DNA of 15,195 bases from Baffinella frigidus. Taxonomy: Eukaryota; Cryptophyceae; Cryptomonadales; Baffinellaceae. Made by a program: the position numbers and the translations under genes. The notes under the pieces were generated by a model that was not told the DNA's origin, did not search any database, and saw nothing but the letters and a program-made list of their open reading frames with translations. How positions within the stretch are numbered: position 1 is the stretch's first letter; every line of letters begins with the position of its first letter. Of this stretch, positions 9,401 through 12,400 are shown piece by piece. Location of the stretch: NCBI GenBank assembly GCA_026770585.1, contig MU646333.1, positions 932,132-947,326 of the forward strand, in the 5' to 3' direction.

Positions 9401-12400
9401 GCGGGGCTGGGGGGCAGATCAAGACAGGCGTCTCACACACAATGTCCGCCCTAAACCCTGAACCCTAAACCCTGAACCCCAAACCCCAAACCCCAAATCC
9501 GAAACCCCAAACCCCAAACCCCAAACCCCAAACCCCAAACCCCAAACCCCAAACCCCAAACCCCAAACCCCAAACCCCAAACCCCAAACCTCACACCCTA
9601 GACCGAAACCGAAATCTCAAAAACCTAAACCCTGTCCCGTGTCCCTCGTGTGATTCTGTTTGGGTTTGGGTTTGGGTTCAGGGTTTAGGATTCAGAGTTT
9701 CAGGTTTTAGGTGTGTCAACTTTCGAACATGGCCTCTTCTCCTGACTGCTGCGGTTGACTTTCACCGACATGGTTGACTTGCACCGCAAGGTTGGTTGAC
9801 TTTCAGCGACGTGGTTGACTTTCGCGCGCACCCAAAACCCTAGTCCCTCAACCCCAAACCCCAACAGGACGTTGTCGGGGCTGGCCACGCAGCTGAACCC
9901 CCTCCCGCCCGAGGCCGTCAACTTCGGTTCGGCCTGGTCAAGGTCAAAAGTCAACCCAAGACTTCTTTTTTGAACCAGCGCTGGGGCGTTCCCGTACCAC
10001 GCACAAACACTCGAGGCTAGAAGTGTGACTATTTTAAAACAGTCATTCTTTTACAAGTGAAGGGGGGGGGGGAAATGTGTAGTAATTTTCACACAAATAG
10101 GAGCATTTGGTCACGTAGCTCGCGCAATTCCTCGAGCTACGTGACCAAGCCTGCCCGGGACTGGTACTAAATTTAACAACCCCACATTTAAAATAGTCCC
10201 TCTTGTAGTGTCGAGTGGAAGCACTGCTAGTCTGTTTTAGCTTCGCTGTTCGGTAAATTTATTTTCGTTGGACCGTCAACTTCGGCTCGGCCTGGTCACG
10301 GTCCACGCAGGGCTGGAGGGAGGGGTATTCAAAAGTCATTTTTTTAAAGAGAAAACTGGATTCAAAAGTCAATTTCGGCAGAAAACGGCTCCAAGGGCGC
10401 CCCAATGGCTCAAAGGGCGCCCCTGGATTACCCCCACGTAGCGCCCTGTGTGGGCACCCCCTGGTCCCTGCCGCACACACACACAATAATTTCGCCACAT
10501 CAATTTTTTTCACGGCCAACCCTAAACCCTCAACCCTCAACCCGAAACCCGAAACCCGAAACCCTAAACCCTAAACCCTAAAACCCAAACCCTAAACCGT
10601 AAACCCTAAACCCTAAACCCCACACCCTGAACCCTGAGCCCTGAATGCAAAATAGTCCGGTTGAGTCATATATTGGATTCCCGCCGGTACGCGTGACTTC
10701 CGAATGCAGACATTCAATTGGGCCGCCGAATTGAATCAAGGGTGTTTCCAACAGGGCGCTGGCGGGAGTGCGCGCCCCAGGATTGCTCCTGATGCGCGCG
10801 ACGTGTCCGGTGCCGGGGCAGGCTCACATCTAATACAGCCGCATAACTAAACGAACAGCCTTTTCTATAGGAATGAAGAGTGCTTCCAACAGGGCGCTAG
10901 CGGGAGTGCGCGCCACGGGACTGCTGCTCATGTGCTCGACGTGCAGGGTTGAAAATAAGGAATTACATACGGAAGGCTAACAATTAACTATGCCGGCGTA
11001 TTGGACGAATGGTCTTTTAATTAGCCGCCTAACTGAACGAATGGTCTTTTCAATAGGGCTAATTAGGCCTCCTGATTGAACGAAGGGTCTTTTCAATAGG
11101 GCGCCTAATTAAGTAAAGGGTCTTTTAATTAGGGCCGCCTAATTAAACAATTGATGTTTCCAACAGAGCGCTAGCGGGGGTGCGTGCGCCGGGGCTCCTC
11201 CTGATGCGCGCGACGTGCAGGGTTGAATAGGAGGAATTACATACGGAATGCTAACATTTACTTATGCCGCCTAATCAAATTTAATCAGGCCGCCTAACTA
11301 AATTATTGGTGTTTCCAACAGGGCGTTGGCGGGGGTGCGTACCCCGGGGCTGCTGCTGATGCGCGCGACGTGTCCGGTGCCGGGGCAGGCTTGACTAGGA
11401 GGAATCTTCTACTGAAGGCTAACATTTATTACAGCCGCCTAATTAAACGAATGGCCTTTTCCATAGGGTGCCTATTTAGACAAAGGGCCATTCCAATACG
11501 GCGCCTAATTAAATCATTGGTCTTTTCAATAGGATTTAACCAAGCCGGCTAATTAACTGAATAAGCTTTTTTACAGGGCGCTAGCGGGAGTGCGTGCCCC
11601 GGGGCTCCTCCTGATGCGCGCGACGTGTCCGGTTCCCGGGGAGGTGCGCGAAGGGGAGGGGTGGGGGAAGGAATCCGCGCTCGTGCAGGTATAATTCACC
11701 CCCCTATGTTTTTTATCCTGCTTGCAAACAATCCCTATACCCTGAAACGTAAACCGTAAAGCGAAAACCGTGAATCGCACACCCTCGGCAGACGCTGCTG
11801 CATCTTTTATCTCACACGGATGTAGGGACAACGATCCCTGCACCCTGGCCCATTAAGATCCCTGCACCCTGGCCCATTAAGATCCCTGCACCCTGGCCCA
11901 TCTCACAACGATCCCTGCACCCTGGCCCATAAAACAGCAGGAGTGGGCCGTGAACCCTAAACTTTGAATCGCACACCCTTGGCAGGCGCTGCTGGCGCCC
12001 TCGGTGTTCGTGTGGGCCGTCCTCCCCACGCCCCCCCGCCCTGACCAGAAACCCTCTAAACAAATCGTGAACCCTGAAGCGGAAAACCCTGAAGCGCAGA
12101 CCCTCTGCAAGGGCAACATGCAGCAGCGCTTGCAGAGGGTCTGCGCTTCTGCGCTGCTGCATGTTGCATCCTGCGCGCACACGCCCCCTAAAATCCTGGC
12201 TCCTAAAGCAGAAGGCGTGGGCCGTGAATCGCAAACCCTAAACCCTAAGCCCTCAACCCTTGGCAGGCGCTGCTGGCGCCCTCGGTGTTCGTGTGGGCCG
12301 TCCTTCTTCACGGGCTGCCCTCCGTAGGCCGGTGAAACCCTGAACCCTGAACCCTAAGAGTTAGGGGCCTACCCAGCGCTCTGGGTAGGCACCTAACTGT

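Noticed and set aside
9754-9830. Plant W-box (TTGAC) regulatory cluster
   Set aside because: The GTTGACTT units are part of a tandem repeat inside an intron. TTGAC is too short to claim a binding site.
11833-11932. A CRISPR-like array
   Set aside because: The 24-nt units are contiguous or irregularly spaced, have no unique spacers, and the DNA is eukaryotic.
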